A stretch of DNA of 64,000 bases from Verrucomicrobiota bacterium (GTDB lineage: Bacteria; Verrucomicrobiota; Verrucomicrobiia; JADLBR01): positions 43,757 to 107,756 of the forward strand of contig JAKQKQ010000330.1 in the NCBI GenBank assembly GCA_029560585.1, in the 5' to 3' direction. A model generated the notes under the pieces. It did no database searches and was not told the DNA's origin. It was given only the letters and a program-made list of their open reading frames with translations. This document shows positions 19,787 to 28,040 of the stretch, one piece after another. The first letter of the stretch is position 1. Every line of letters starts with the position of its first letter. The translations under genes and the position numbers were made by a program.

Positions 19787-20673
19787 GATCCGCGCTTTGA
19801 TGCTCGAGTCCTGCTTGTTGCCTTAAGCTCCAGCCATTGGCGCGCGGCGCGGCGCTCGGGCAAATCGCGCAGGACCCAGCGGTCCGAATGGTTGCGGAAT
19901 GGGATCGCGCGAAAGACAAAATCGCCCACGATGCCGGTTTCCCGCAGGTAGGTTTCGGTCGCGGCGGTGGAGCCCTCCTGCGATATCCATTGCGGTCGCC
20001 CGTTCAGGCGCCGCAGCCGCTCCAGGGCCGTTGCGCGATCGGCGCCCGCATAGGGCCATCGTTCGATGACGCCGTCGTAGTGGCTGTGGCAAAAAAACGC
20101 GCACCATCGTTTCGCGATCTCGTCATCGTGCAGGCCGATGTAGTTGCACGCGATCGCCCCGCGAGAGAATCCGCCCAGGATCACCCGCGATGGGTCGCCC
20201 CCGAAGCGGGCCACGGCATCATCGATCGCGGCCAGGCAATAGCGTTTGGTCTGCGCGACGTCTCCCCACCATTTTCGCGCCACGCCGGGTCGCCCTTCGC
20301 GGACCTCGACGAATGGCAGGGCGAGCCAGACGAATCCCCGGCCGCCGCTCAGGCCGTACCCCAGCGCGCACCCTTCCGGGACCCCGCCGCAAACGTCCCC
20401 AAACTTGTTCGTGTACCCGCCGTTGCCCGGATACTCGACGAACACCGGCATCTTCGCCCCCGCGCTCCAGTCCACCGGCAAGTACAATGCGTGGTAGGCC
20501 CCGCCTCCCTCGAAACCGGGCGCCGTCGCCCGCACGCGCATTCCCGGCGCGGGCGAACCCTCCACCATCTCCGGCAATTCCAAATCCGCCGGCACCGACG
20601 ACAGGTCGGGCCCGTCCACCGGAGCAGCACCCAACGTCAGGGCCAGCAGGCAAGAAAGCGCGGTGTGAAACAT
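19783..20673 (-). CDS. Exported alpha/beta hydrolase (esterase-like)
   Basis: 296 residues from the ATG at 20673, chosen because it yields a signal peptide (MFHTALSCLLALTLGAAPVDG); upstream in-frame codons add an unlikely leader. The nucleophile elbow is GGFSRGA with Ser170, and the oxyanion side is VEYPGNGGY (79-87). FCHSHYDGVIERWPY and a late His (RNHSDRW) could complete the triad. The sequence resembles feruloyl-esterase/polyhydroxybutyrate-depolymerase-type hydrolases; substrate unknown. The C-terminal few residues (SKRGS) are encoded by a palindromic repeat that also supplies the stop codon, so the original end of the gene may have been altered. Confidence 0.75.
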   Translation of the reverse strand: MFHTALSCLLALTLGAAPVDGPDLSSVPADLELPEMVEGSPAPGMRVRATAPGFEGGGAYHALYLPVDWSAGAKMPVFVEYPGNGGYTNKFGDVCGGVPEGCALGYGLSGGRGFVWLALPFVEVREGRPGVARKWWGDVAQTKRYCLAAIDDAVARFGGDPSRVILGGFSRGAIACNYIGLHDDEIAKRWCAFFCHSHYDGVIERWPYAGADRATALERLRRLNGRPQWISQEGSTAATETYLRETGIVGDFVFRAIPFRNHSDRWVLRDLPERRAARQWLELKATSRTRASKRGS

Positions 20674-21100
20674 GCCCCCAGTGTGCCCCGCCACATTGGC
20701 CACGCAACCGAGATCAACGCATGCGGGTGGGACGCGGACGCCGGGGCGAGCCTGCCTCAAAACGCCAGACCATCACCTCCACGCTGGCGCTTCAATATCA
20801 GTTGGGAGGGACGCCGTCCCCGGCGTCCGCGATTCACCAGCCGCGCAACGCCCGGGCCAACCCGGCCCGCGAGGCCGCGGGCCCTCCCCAGGATGCTCGC
20901 ATGGCGCATCCCTCGAAAGGCCATGGGCCACGCGTCACGTCCTGACTTCCGTTTGACGCTGTTTCGCCGTTACTGACCATGTTCCACATCGCTCAGAAAA
21001 GGAACAGGACTGGGGACGGTGGGCAGGCCACGATCCGAGCGAGGATTCGGGCGGTTCTCTCCTTGTTGCCAGCCGGGGCGTCACCCATGTAGGCTCAGGC
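20674..21100. other. Gene-free stretch between hydrolase and Dabb genes
   Basis: A 427-base stretch with no convincing gene. It contains one R4 repeat (20804-20828) with the perfect GGACGCC/GGCGTCC hairpin, followed by a very GC-rich run, then the upstream region of the Dabb gene. The hydrolase promoter should lie at its left end, but no clear boxes were seen. Confidence 0.6.
20804..20828 (+). repeat. Palindromic intergenic repeat, family R4, copy 3
   Basis: GGGAGGGACGCCG then TCCCCGGCGTCC; the best copy of the family, with a perfect 7-bp stem. Same strand as copies at 1817 and 5454. It lies between divergent genes, so unlike the other families it is not tied to a gene end here. Confidence 0.6.
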
Positions 21101-21400
21101 ATGTTCTCCCATGTCGTGATATTCTGGACGGACCCCGCAAAACCCAAGGCCGCCGACGAGCTGGTGGCCGGCGCCAAGAAATACCTGAACAAACAGCCCG
21201 GCATCCTGCACTTCCACGTCGGCAAGATGGCCACCAGCCCGAGGCCCGTGGTCGATCAATCCTATCAGGTCGCCCTCAATATCGTGTTCGATTCGAAGGC
21301 CTCGCAGGACAGCTATCAGAACGACCCCCTGCACATCGAGTTCGTCGAGAGCGTCTTCAAGCCGAACTGCCAGAAGGTCCTCGTGTACGACTTCGAGTGA
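21101..21400 (+). CDS. Dabb (stress-responsive A/B barrel) domain protein
   Basis: A 99-residue single-domain ferredoxin-like barrel. Family features are MFSHVVIFWTDP at the start, the helix AADELVAGAKKYLN, PGILHFHVGK, YQVALNIVFDSKASQDSYQNDP and HIEFVESVFKP. Dabb proteins are dimeric, cytoplasmic, and sometimes enzymes or ligand carriers in aromatic or polyketide metabolism; here no partner suggests the substrate. Stop is 42 bases before the next gene, so co-transcription is likely. Confidence 0.88.
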   Translation: MFSHVVIFWTDPAKPKAADELVAGAKKYLNKQPGILHFHVGKMATSPRPVVDQSYQVALNIVFDSKASQDSYQNDPLHIEFVESVFKPNCQKVLVYDFE

Positions 21401-21442
21401 GCTGGGGTGGGCGCTCTTCGTCGGATCGGGAAGGGAGGCGGA

Positions 21443-23779
21443 GTGACGGCGCGGCAGAAGATTGGGGTGGCCCTGGCCCGGCTGGGCGAGCGAGACGGGC
21501 TCGCGCGAATCGCGGCATTCGTCGCCGTTTTCGCCGCCTTGGCATCCCTCTTCGACATCGTGGCGACGGCGGCGTTCGGGACCGAGGCGGGCATACTCGG
21601 CCAAGCGGGGCCGGGGCGCATCGCGGCATACTTCCTTTGCCTCGCGCTGGTGTTCCTCTTTCTTCGAACCGGGCCACGGCCGTCTGAAATCGGCCTGAGG
21701 GGGAGCGCCGGTTGGCGCGGCGTGGTCGCCCGCGGCTGGCTCTTCGGCATCGGCGGGTACTTGGCCTACGCCCTGCTGCTGCGCACCGGTGGCGCCGTAG
21801 AATTCCGGGCCCCAAAATCGCTGGTCGCTTTCGCGGGCGCCGTGCCGCTGTGCGCGGTCGCCGGCTTGGGCATCGCAACCGCCGAGGAGATCATCTTTCG
21901 CGGATTCCTGCTCCGCACCGCAGCCGGGGCCCTCCCGCGATGGCCCGCGATCGTGGTCACCGGCATCTTGTTCGGGTTCTTCCATGACCTCGCCAACCCC
22001 GGCGATTTGCTCGCCGAACCCGCCGATCGCATGCTCTTCGGAGGCGTATTCTGCCTGCACCTTCTGCTCTGCGCCTCCGCGATCCGGACGCGCTCGCTCC
22101 ACCTCGGGATTGGCATCCACTCGGGCCTCGTCTTCGGCGAGGCGCTCTTCCGGAGGCTCCGCCTCTTTGACGTGGCCGACGATGAATCGTGGTTCCTGGG
22201 ACTGGACGGCGATCCGCGCCGCGGCTTCATCGCATGGGGACTGTTCATCGCCTCCGCGCTCTTGATCCCGTGGCTCATGGGCAAGCGCGCGATGGGTGCG
22301 GTCACCGGGCGCGCGGCGATCCAGTTTGCGCCGGCGGCCCCCGGATGGCTCGTCCGCCTGGTCGATCGCGTGGCCTCGATCGGGCGTCGGCGCGAGTTCG
22401 CGTGCTGGGTAGCGATCGCGGCGCTCGCGGTCGCCGTCCGCCTGTGGGTGCTCGGTGCCATCCCCTTCGCGCTCGCCCACGATGGCAGCGCCTCGATCTT
22501 CGACGCGGCCTCGGCCCTCCCCAAATCCGCGCCCAGGGGTGGCTGGCTCATCACCGGCATCGTCGGATTCCTGGCACAGGGTCAATCGGCGCTGTGTCCG
22601 CTGGTGTGGCTCCAGCACGGTGCCGTGCTGCTGGGGCTCTGCTCGCTGTTCGTTGCCCTGCGGCGCATGCTGGGCCCATGGGCGTTTTTGCCGCTGGCCG
22701 CGTGCGCCCTGGGCTGCTCGTTGCACGGCATGCCGGTATACGTGGCGCATCACGTGTTGCCCGGCGCATTCCAGTTTGCGCTGAATGCCCTGGCAATCTC
22801 GTCGTGGGCCATGCGGCTCGCCGGCGGCGGACCCGCCTTGGCGTTCGCCTCGGCCTTGTTTGCCAGCGCCCAGGGCTTCAATGCATTTCTCGCCTGGCCG
22901 CTGGTCGCGGCCATCGTCCTCCGGGAATTGTTCGTGCGAGGCGGTCCCGTGACGAGGTCCCTCGGCACGGCGCTTGCGGTCGCCGGCGCCGCGCTGCCGA
23001 TCATTGTCGCCGCCTTCCTCGCGCCCGCGTCGCCCCGCTCGTACCTCAACCCGACACCGCAGGCACCGTCCATCCTCGCGTCAGTCGCCCACCTCGACCC
23101 GGCGCTGACACGCGCCCCGCCCAAAGTGCGCGATGCCCTCGCCCCGCTGTTGAAAGAAACACCGGGCATGTCGCGCGACAAACGGAGAAGCCATTTTGGT
23201 GGTGCCGTCTCTCGCGCCCTCATCGAACTCGAACCCGACCCCTCCCGGCGCGACGCGCTTTGCCTCGAACTCGCCCTCGGCATCGCCGCCGAAAAGCCCC
23301 TCGCCGTTGCCAGAACGTGGTCCCGTCAGACATGCATGCTCCTGTGCAGGGGAAGCGACAACATCAGCTACCCCGGCGAATCGGATCTCAGGCGCACCGC
23401 CCGATACACCCGCAGGGCCGAGGACGGCCCCGCCATGGAGATTCACCAGATGGCCACCGAACTCTTGCCTAAGTTCGAAGGCCGCCAGCCGGGTCACGCT
23501 CCCGAAGTGCTGGTCTGGTTCCTTCTGATCCTGCCCCCCATCCTGGCGACGACCCTCCTGCTGGCCGCCGCCCTTTGCATCGGCCCCTCAAACTCCCGTT
23601 GGCTCGCCGCTGGCTGCCTTGCGATCTGGCTCCCCGCGCTGTTCCGATTCAGCGTCATGGACGACATCAGCGGACGCGTCATCGTGGGCCTTCTGCCCAT
23701 AGCCATGCTCACGCTCTCGGCCACCGCCACCCTCGGTTGCCGCGCGGCCGTCGACGCCCTCCGGGGACCGCGCCAATAA
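21443..23779 (+). CDS. CPBP-family intramembrane protease fused to a long polytopic membrane domain
   Basis: 778 residues from a GTG at 21443 with AGGGAGG upstream. The N-terminal half (1-300) is a CPBP/Abi protease: EEIIFRG with Glu148/149 and Arg153, FGFFH with His181, and IGIHSGLVFG with His226, spread over membrane helices. The C-terminal half (about 320-778) has another set of membrane segments with a large soluble loop (residues 560-680). Its first part, RLWVLGAIPFALAHDG then a DAASAL helix, recalls the first loop of GT-C (family 39-like) glycosyltransferases, but the match is weak. CPBP proteins process or protect against membrane peptides; the role of the added domain is unknown. No close single-family assignment for the whole protein. 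Confidence 0.75.
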   Translation: MTARQKIGVALARLGERDGLARIAAFVAVFAALASLFDIVATAAFGTEAGILGQAGPGRIAAYFLCLALVFLFLRTGPRPSEIGLRGSAGWRGVVARGWLFGIGGYLAYALLLRTGGAVEFRAPKSLVAFAGAVPLCAVAGLGIATAEEIIFRGFLLRTAAGALPRWPAIVVTGILFGFFHDLANPGDLLAEPADRMLFGGVFCLHLLLCASAIRTRSLHLGIGIHSGLVFGEALFRRLRLFDVADDESWFLGLDGDPRRGFIAWGLFIASALLIPWLMGKRAMGAVTGRAAIQFAPAAPGWLVRLVDRVASIGRRREFACWVAIAALAVAVRLWVLGAIPFALAHDGSASIFDAASALPKSAPRGGWLITGIVGFLAQGQSALCPLVWLQHGAVLLGLCSLFVALRRMLGPWAFLPLAACALGCSLHGMPVYVAHHVLPGAFQFALNALAISSWAMRLAGGGPALAFASALFASAQGFNAFLAWPLVAAIVLRELFVRGGPVTRSLGTALAVAGAALPIIVAAFLAPASPRSYLNPTPQAPSILASVAHLDPALTRAPPKVRDALAPLLKETPGMSRDKRRSHFGGAVSRALIELEPDPSRRDALCLELALGIAAEKPLAVARTWSRQTCMLLCRGSDNISYPGESDLRRTARYTRRAEDGPAMEIHQMATELLPKFEGRQPGHAPEVLVWFLLILPPILATTLLLAAALCIGPSNSRWLAAGCLAIWLPALFRFSVMDDISGRVIVGLLPIAMLTLSATATLGCRAAVDALRGPRQ

Positions 23780-23899
23780 TCTCGTCACATCGCGGTCATG
23801 TATCGCAATGGCCGGGGGTCGGAAGCGCGGGCTACTTCGGCGAGCCACGATGCGCCAGCAGACACCCCACCGGCGCGACGTATTCTAGAAATGAGGGCG

Positions 23900-23921
23900 C
23901 CCGCCGCCGAAGTGCGGCGGG
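23900..23921. terminator. GC hairpin between convergent genes
   Basis: CCCGCCGC and GCGGCGGG, a perfect 8-bp stem with a 6-base loop, 120 bases after the CPBP-fusion stop. Probably terminates the plus-strand transcript; no clear T-run follows on that strand. Confidence 0.45.
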
Positions 23922-23936
23922 AACCCCAAAAACATG

Positions 23937-23956
23937 GATCCCGGTTTACCGGGATC
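23937..23956 (-). terminator. Rho-independent terminator of the RRM gene
   Basis: On the minus strand GATCCCGGT and ACCGGGATC form a perfect 9-bp stem around AA, directly after the RRM stop, and are followed by CATGTTTTTGG, so a five-T run lies three bases from the stem. A good intrinsic terminator. Confidence 0.7.
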
Positions 23957-23958
23957 GC

Positions 23959-24243
23959 TCAGCGCCGACGGCCGCCGCCGCCGCCGCCACGATCCGAGCG
24001 AGGCTTGGGCTGCGACTCGTTAACGCGCATCGCACGCCCGCGGAGATCGGAGCCGTTCAGGGCATCGATCGCCTTCTGGGCGTCCGCCCTTTCGGGCATC
24101 TCGACGAAACCGAAGCCCTTGGAGCGGCCGGTCTCCCGGTCCATCACCACGCGCGCGGATTCCACGGCCCCGAATTTCCCAAAGATCTCCTCCAGGTCGG
24201 AGTCCGTCACGTCGTACGGCAGATTGCCAACATATATGTCCAT
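23959..24243 (-). CDS. RRM-type RNA-binding protein
   Basis: A 94-residue protein with one RNA recognition motif: RNP2 IYVGNL (3-8) and RNP1 KGFGFVEM (42-49), then ALNGSDLRGRAMRVNES and a basic glycine-rich tail ending GGGGGGRRR. It is the type seen in cyanobacteria and PVC bacteria, where it is often cold-induced and acts on mRNA. GGAAGAG lies a few bases before the ATG. It is convergent to the CPBP-fusion gene and has its own terminator, so it is monocistronic. Confidence 0.93.
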   Translation of the reverse strand: MDIYVGNLPYDVTDSDLEEIFGKFGAVESARVVMDRETGRSKGFGFVEMPERADAQKAIDALNGSDLRGRAMRVNESQPKPRSDRGGGGGGRRR

Positions 24244-24454
24244 ATCATCTCTTCCATTGTGCCATCAGTTTGTTTGAGCCGATTCCTCAGCCATGACACA
24301 CGGTGAAGTCCGGACGCGGCCGCACCCGGTGCGATACCGCGGCGCGACTCTCCGCTATGATGGGCCGTTTGTCAAACAGATTGGCCCAGTCCCCGCGGCA
24401 AAGCAATGAATGGGGGTGGGGGTAAATAGGCCGGCCGGGGGCACGGGCCCGATC

Positions 24455-25549
24455 TCAGAATCTCACTGAAAACGACACGCCGCCGCCGGTATCGAGTTTG
24501 CGGTAGTCCGGGATCGTCTCGTCATCGGACTCGTGGTGATCGTAGCTGACGAATGCGCGGACCGAGGCCCAATCGGTAAAGCCATAGGAAACGATGACGC
24601 CGACGGTATTGAGCGTGTCATTGCGGTCGCCCCAGTCGCCCTTCAGGTAATCGGTGTACATGAAGCGGTAGTAGGGCCTGAGCACAAGGCGCGCGAAGAC
24701 CTGCTGCGCCCATGAGACGGTGAGCATGTGCTCCATGCGGTCGTTGATATACGCGCAGCGACGCGGATCGGTGAGCACCGCGCTGTCGGCCACTGACCCG
24801 ACCCACCAGCTCTGTTGGCTGAGGATATCCTGGGTGGGGGTAACCTCGGTCACGTGCAGGTTGCCGAAGTACTCTGCGGCCAAGAGGGAGTTCTCGCCGA
24901 AGGGGTGAACGTACTGGGCCCGCCAGAAGGGCATGAACTCCTTGTAGAACTCCGCGTAGTCCTCGATCGGGGCTTCGTGGCCCAGGTAGCGGCTCCACTC
25001 GAAACCCGTGCCGAAGCGCCACCGGTCGCCGGGCAGGGAGTGTTTCAATTCGAGGAAGACGGTCTGGATGTCGAAATCGGAACGGTTGAGCTGGCGGTCA
25101 TTCTCGACCACGTCGTAGTTGAACCACTGGTGGCGGTAGCCGAGGCGGGGGTTGAAGCGCCCGCCGCCGAGGGCCCACTCGGGGGAGAGGGCGAACTCTG
25201 CCGTGCTCACGAGCATCGTGGTATCGATGGGATCGGGGTCGCCATCCGGTTCGGTGAAACCGAAGTTCGAGGTGTAGAAGATCTGGCTGTCGGCCCAGGC
25301 CTCGAACCACTTCATCCTGGGCTTGGCGGGCTTGGCGGTCACCAGCCGCTGCGGGCCGAGGTCGCTGGATTCGCCCTCGTACATCGGGGGTACCTCGCCC
25401 TCGACGAAGGAGGGCATCGCGGCGATCTCCTGACGGCGCTGCACATCGGTGGCGGCCTGGATGTTGCGCGCCACCGCCTGCGCCGAGGCGGCTGCCGCGC
25501 CGCCGAGGAGACAGCAGGCAAGAAGCAGCGTCGTGGGACCGGTTCTCAC
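24455..25549 (-). CDS. Predicted outer-membrane beta-barrel protein
   Basis: About 364 residues from a GTG at 25549, giving the export signal TTLLLACCLLGGAAAASAQ; the frame is open a further 19 codons into the end of the FecR gene. Mature part: a short charged stretch (residues 40-75), then many aromatic, alternating strands (RLGYRHQWFNYDV, RWRFGTGFEWSRYLG, LVLRPYYRFMYTDYLKG, and so on) ending SFSVRF with terminal Phe. This matches a 12-to-14-strand barrel. No porin family was recognised. It follows the FecR-domain gene by seven bases, so the two are expressed together; partner, channel or anchor roles are possible. Confidence 0.7.
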   Translation of the reverse strand: MRTGPTTLLLACCLLGGAAAASAQAVARNIQAATDVQRRQEIAAMPSFVEGEVPPMYEGESSDLGPQRLVTAKPAKPRMKWFEAWADSQIFYTSNFGFTEPDGDPDPIDTTMLVSTAEFALSPEWALGGGRFNPRLGYRHQWFNYDVVENDRQLNRSDFDIQTVFLELKHSLPGDRWRFGTGFEWSRYLGHEAPIEDYAEFYKEFMPFWRAQYVHPFGENSLLAAEYFGNLHVTEVTPTQDILSQQSWWVGSVADSAVLTDPRRCAYINDRMEHMLTVSWAQQVFARLVLRPYYRFMYTDYLKGDWGDRNDTLNTVGVIVSYGFTDWASVRAFVSYDHHESDDETIPDYRKLDTGGGVSFSVRF

Positions 25550-25556
25550 AGGGCGC

Positions 25557-27911
25557 TCAGTGGATGTTGATGTTGGGATGGGGCGTGTTATCCAAAAGCG
25601 CTCCACCGTATTTGACCCCGTCGTAGTAGTTCACCGCGCCCGGCATGATGGTGGCCCGCGTGTTGGCGTTGGGGGCCAAGATGCCCAGGCGGCAGTCCAG
25701 GTCCACCATCGAACCACTCGGGAAATTGATGTTCTCGAGCCGGATGGTGTCGGCCTGCATGCGGATCTGCTGGGAGTTCAGGGCCGTGCCATTGACATTG
25801 AGCAGGGCGGCGGGGTCCGTGGCCATGAGGCTGATCTGATTGTATCCCGGCGAACTCCCCGATGTGATCTGCCCGTTGAGCAGGTCCAGCGTCAGGCCCT
25901 GGATATTGACCGGCCCGGTGCCCGCAAGCGTGCTCCCCTGGATCGACACCGGCCCGGAACCATTCACGAATATCTGCGGCATGGGGTCGGTGTTGTTGAC
26001 GTTGATCGTGGCGTTTATCAGGGTGATCTGCCCGCCGTGCACGTTGGCGTCTCGCGCCGAATTGATCGTGGCACCGTCCACCGTCGCCGACGTGTTGCCC
26101 CGGATCCACACGCCCACGCCCAGTGGATCGTAGGTCGTCAGACTCCCCCCCTGCACCAGGGTGGTGTCGCCCATGAAATCGATGGACTGATTGGCGGAAG
26201 CCGTCAGCCCGATGGTGCTGATCGAGGGCGCGCTGAGTTGGAGATTCACCGCCGAGCTCCAGCTGCCGCCGTTGATCGTGATACCGGAGCCGGCGTCGGC
26301 GAAAATGCCGCCGATCGATGTCTGAAGCGTGCCCCCGGTTGAGTCGATGGACGCCGCCCACAGCGAGATCGTGTCCCGGGGGCGGATGTCGGCGGCATTC
26401 AGCGTCAGGGAGTCCCACGCATTGATGACCACGCCCTTGCCGATGTACATGTCCGTCCGCAGGGTTGCATTGTCGATCGTGATGTCCCCGCCATCGACGA
26501 AGATGCCGGTGCCCGCGGAAACAAAAGAGCCGTTGTTGACCGTCACTCCCATCTGGCCGTCGAGGGAGAGCGAGCCCCCCGACACATAGAACTGCACGTT
26601 GCCGAGCGAGAGCAGCGCGTCGCTGTCGAGGCCCAACGAGGCGGGAGAGGCGATAGTGAACACGGCGCCGGGGTCGATCACGGGGGCGAGATGACTGAAC
26701 AGGTCCACCTCGCCGCTGAAACCCGAAACGGTCAAACCCCCGTGGATGCGGAGTTGCCCCACGGCCGCGAACACGAAGTCTCCGTTCGGGTTGCTGTTCG
26801 GGTCATCGGGGTTGGGCTGCACGGGAGGGTTGCCCACCGTCCCCGGGTCATAGTCGGAAAGATCCAGCGTCGGGTTGTTAAAGTCGATGTTGAGGGCCCC
26901 GATGCCAGCGTAGAAGGGGTAGTCCGGAGCCACGCCCGCCTGATTCATCGTCGCCGCGCAAAGCGCCTGATAGTTCAGTGGATCGTAGAGTTCGCCCGGG
27001 CTGATCGTGTGCAGCGGATCTAGCGGAGCGACAGCCGTGTCGTTGGCGACCGCGTAGTCGTACCGCGAGGGCGGGGGCGGCGGGACGGGGGTGGAAGTCG
27101 CAACCGCGGACGCGAAGGGCGAACCGGGATTCTCGGTGGTCGACACGATGGGCGCGCTGACGGGCACCAGGTTGACCGTGTTGTCCCCTGTCACCTCCCC
27201 GATCATGAATCCCGTGACATTGAGGTCCCCCTGTTGGATCTGGACTTGCTGCTGGATGATGGCCGCATCGATCAGCGGGATGGACGGCAGCGGGGCGCTG
27301 AAGCCTTTCACGAGATCCGACCCCTTGACCTGCTCCGAAAGGTGGAAGCTAAGCGGCGGGGAGATCCGTTTTGCACCGGGTAACACGTAGGCCATCTGGC
27401 CGGCCCGCAGATTCGAAACCTGGCCATTGGCCATCCGCAAACGAGCCCTGCCCTCGAGCACCAGGACCTTGAAGCCGCCATTCGGCGTGGTAGCCACGAT
27501 GATCGTTGTGCCGGTGACCGCGGCCGTCGCCGCGGCGGTGTGGATCTGGCCCCCGCCCTTGCCTTTGGGACTGTGAAACAGGATGCAACCCTGTTTCAGA
27601 TCGAAGGCCCTTTGGTCCGGTCGAAACGAGAAAACTGAGTTGGCCCCGACCCGCGCGAGCGTCGCATCTGGAAATGTCAGCTCGGCCCGAGACTTGACAC
27701 CCGTCCGCACCACATCCCGAAAGGTCACCCGGTCCTGGAGACGAGCCGCCCTCGCGCCCCCCCCGGCGAGCACTTCGACAACGTTCACCGCCTCCGAAAC
27801 CGTGGCCTCCGTAAATCCCGCGGGCGCCGCATTCCCCATCCCGACTAAAATCGATAAAAGGAGAATCGGTCCGGCAACCAATGGAATGGGTCGCCACCGA
27901 TGAGCACTCAT
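25557..27911 (-). CDS. FecR-domain protein with beta-helix repeats
   Basis: 784 residues from the ATG at 27911. Signal peptide about 1-30 (LVAGPILLLSILVGMGNAAPA). The FecR domain (about 40-170) has FRDVVRTGVKSRAELTFPDATLARVGANSVFSF and ATAAVTGTTIIVATTPNGGFKV. A proline stretch (PVPPPPPSRYDYA) leads to a long region of parallel beta-helix-like repeats (GGSLSLDGQMGV, DGGDITIDNATLRT, GGQITLINATIN). In PVC bacteria such FecR proteins are exported rather than being anti-sigma factors; role unknown. There is no ribosome site before the ATG, while a promoter lies directly upstream, suggesting a leaderless mRNA. The downstream barrel gene is probably its partner. Confidence 0.75.
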   Translation of the reverse strand: MSAHRWRPIPLVAGPILLLSILVGMGNAAPAGFTEATVSEAVNVVEVLAGGGARAARLQDRVTFRDVVRTGVKSRAELTFPDATLARVGANSVFSFRPDQRAFDLKQGCILFHSPKGKGGGQIHTAAATAAVTGTTIIVATTPNGGFKVLVLEGRARLRMANGQVSNLRAGQMAYVLPGAKRISPPLSFHLSEQVKGSDLVKGFSAPLPSIPLIDAAIIQQQVQIQQGDLNVTGFMIGEVTGDNTVNLVPVSAPIVSTTENPGSPFASAVATSTPVPPPPPSRYDYAVANDTAVAPLDPLHTISPGELYDPLNYQALCAATMNQAGVAPDYPFYAGIGALNIDFNNPTLDLSDYDPGTVGNPPVQPNPDDPNSNPNGDFVFAAVGQLRIHGGLTVSGFSGEVDLFSHLAPVIDPGAVFTIASPASLGLDSDALLSLGNVQFYVSGGSLSLDGQMGVTVNNGSFVSAGTGIFVDGGDITIDNATLRTDMYIGKGVVINAWDSLTLNAADIRPRDTISLWAASIDSTGGTLQTSIGGIFADAGSGITINGGSWSSAVNLQLSAPSISTIGLTASANQSIDFMGDTTLVQGGSLTTYDPLGVGVWIRGNTSATVDGATINSARDANVHGGQITLINATINVNNTDPMPQIFVNGSGPVSIQGSTLAGTGPVNIQGLTLDLLNGQITSGSSPGYNQISLMATDPAALLNVNGTALNSQQIRMQADTIRLENINFPSGSMVDLDCRLGILAPNANTRATIMPGAVNYYDGVKYGGALLDNTPHPNINIH

Positions 27912-27917
27912 GGCGCG

Positions 27918-27947
27918 TATTAACGACAATAAACCATTCTTGGTCAA
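27918..27947 (-). promoter_or_regulatory. Candidate leaderless promoter of the FecR gene
   Basis: On the minus strand TTGACC (27942-27947) and TTAATA (27918-27923) are 18 bases apart; the -10 box ends six bases before the ATG at 27911, so transcription would start at or next to the A of the start codon. No Shine-Dalgarno sequence is present. Confidence 0.45.
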
Positions 27948-28040
27948 TTCTTATGTTTTTGTTCAACGACAACGCGATGCGCCATGGGGAGGTGATGTTC
28001 AGATTCATCTGAGACACCACACAAGCAATCCCTAGCAGCG

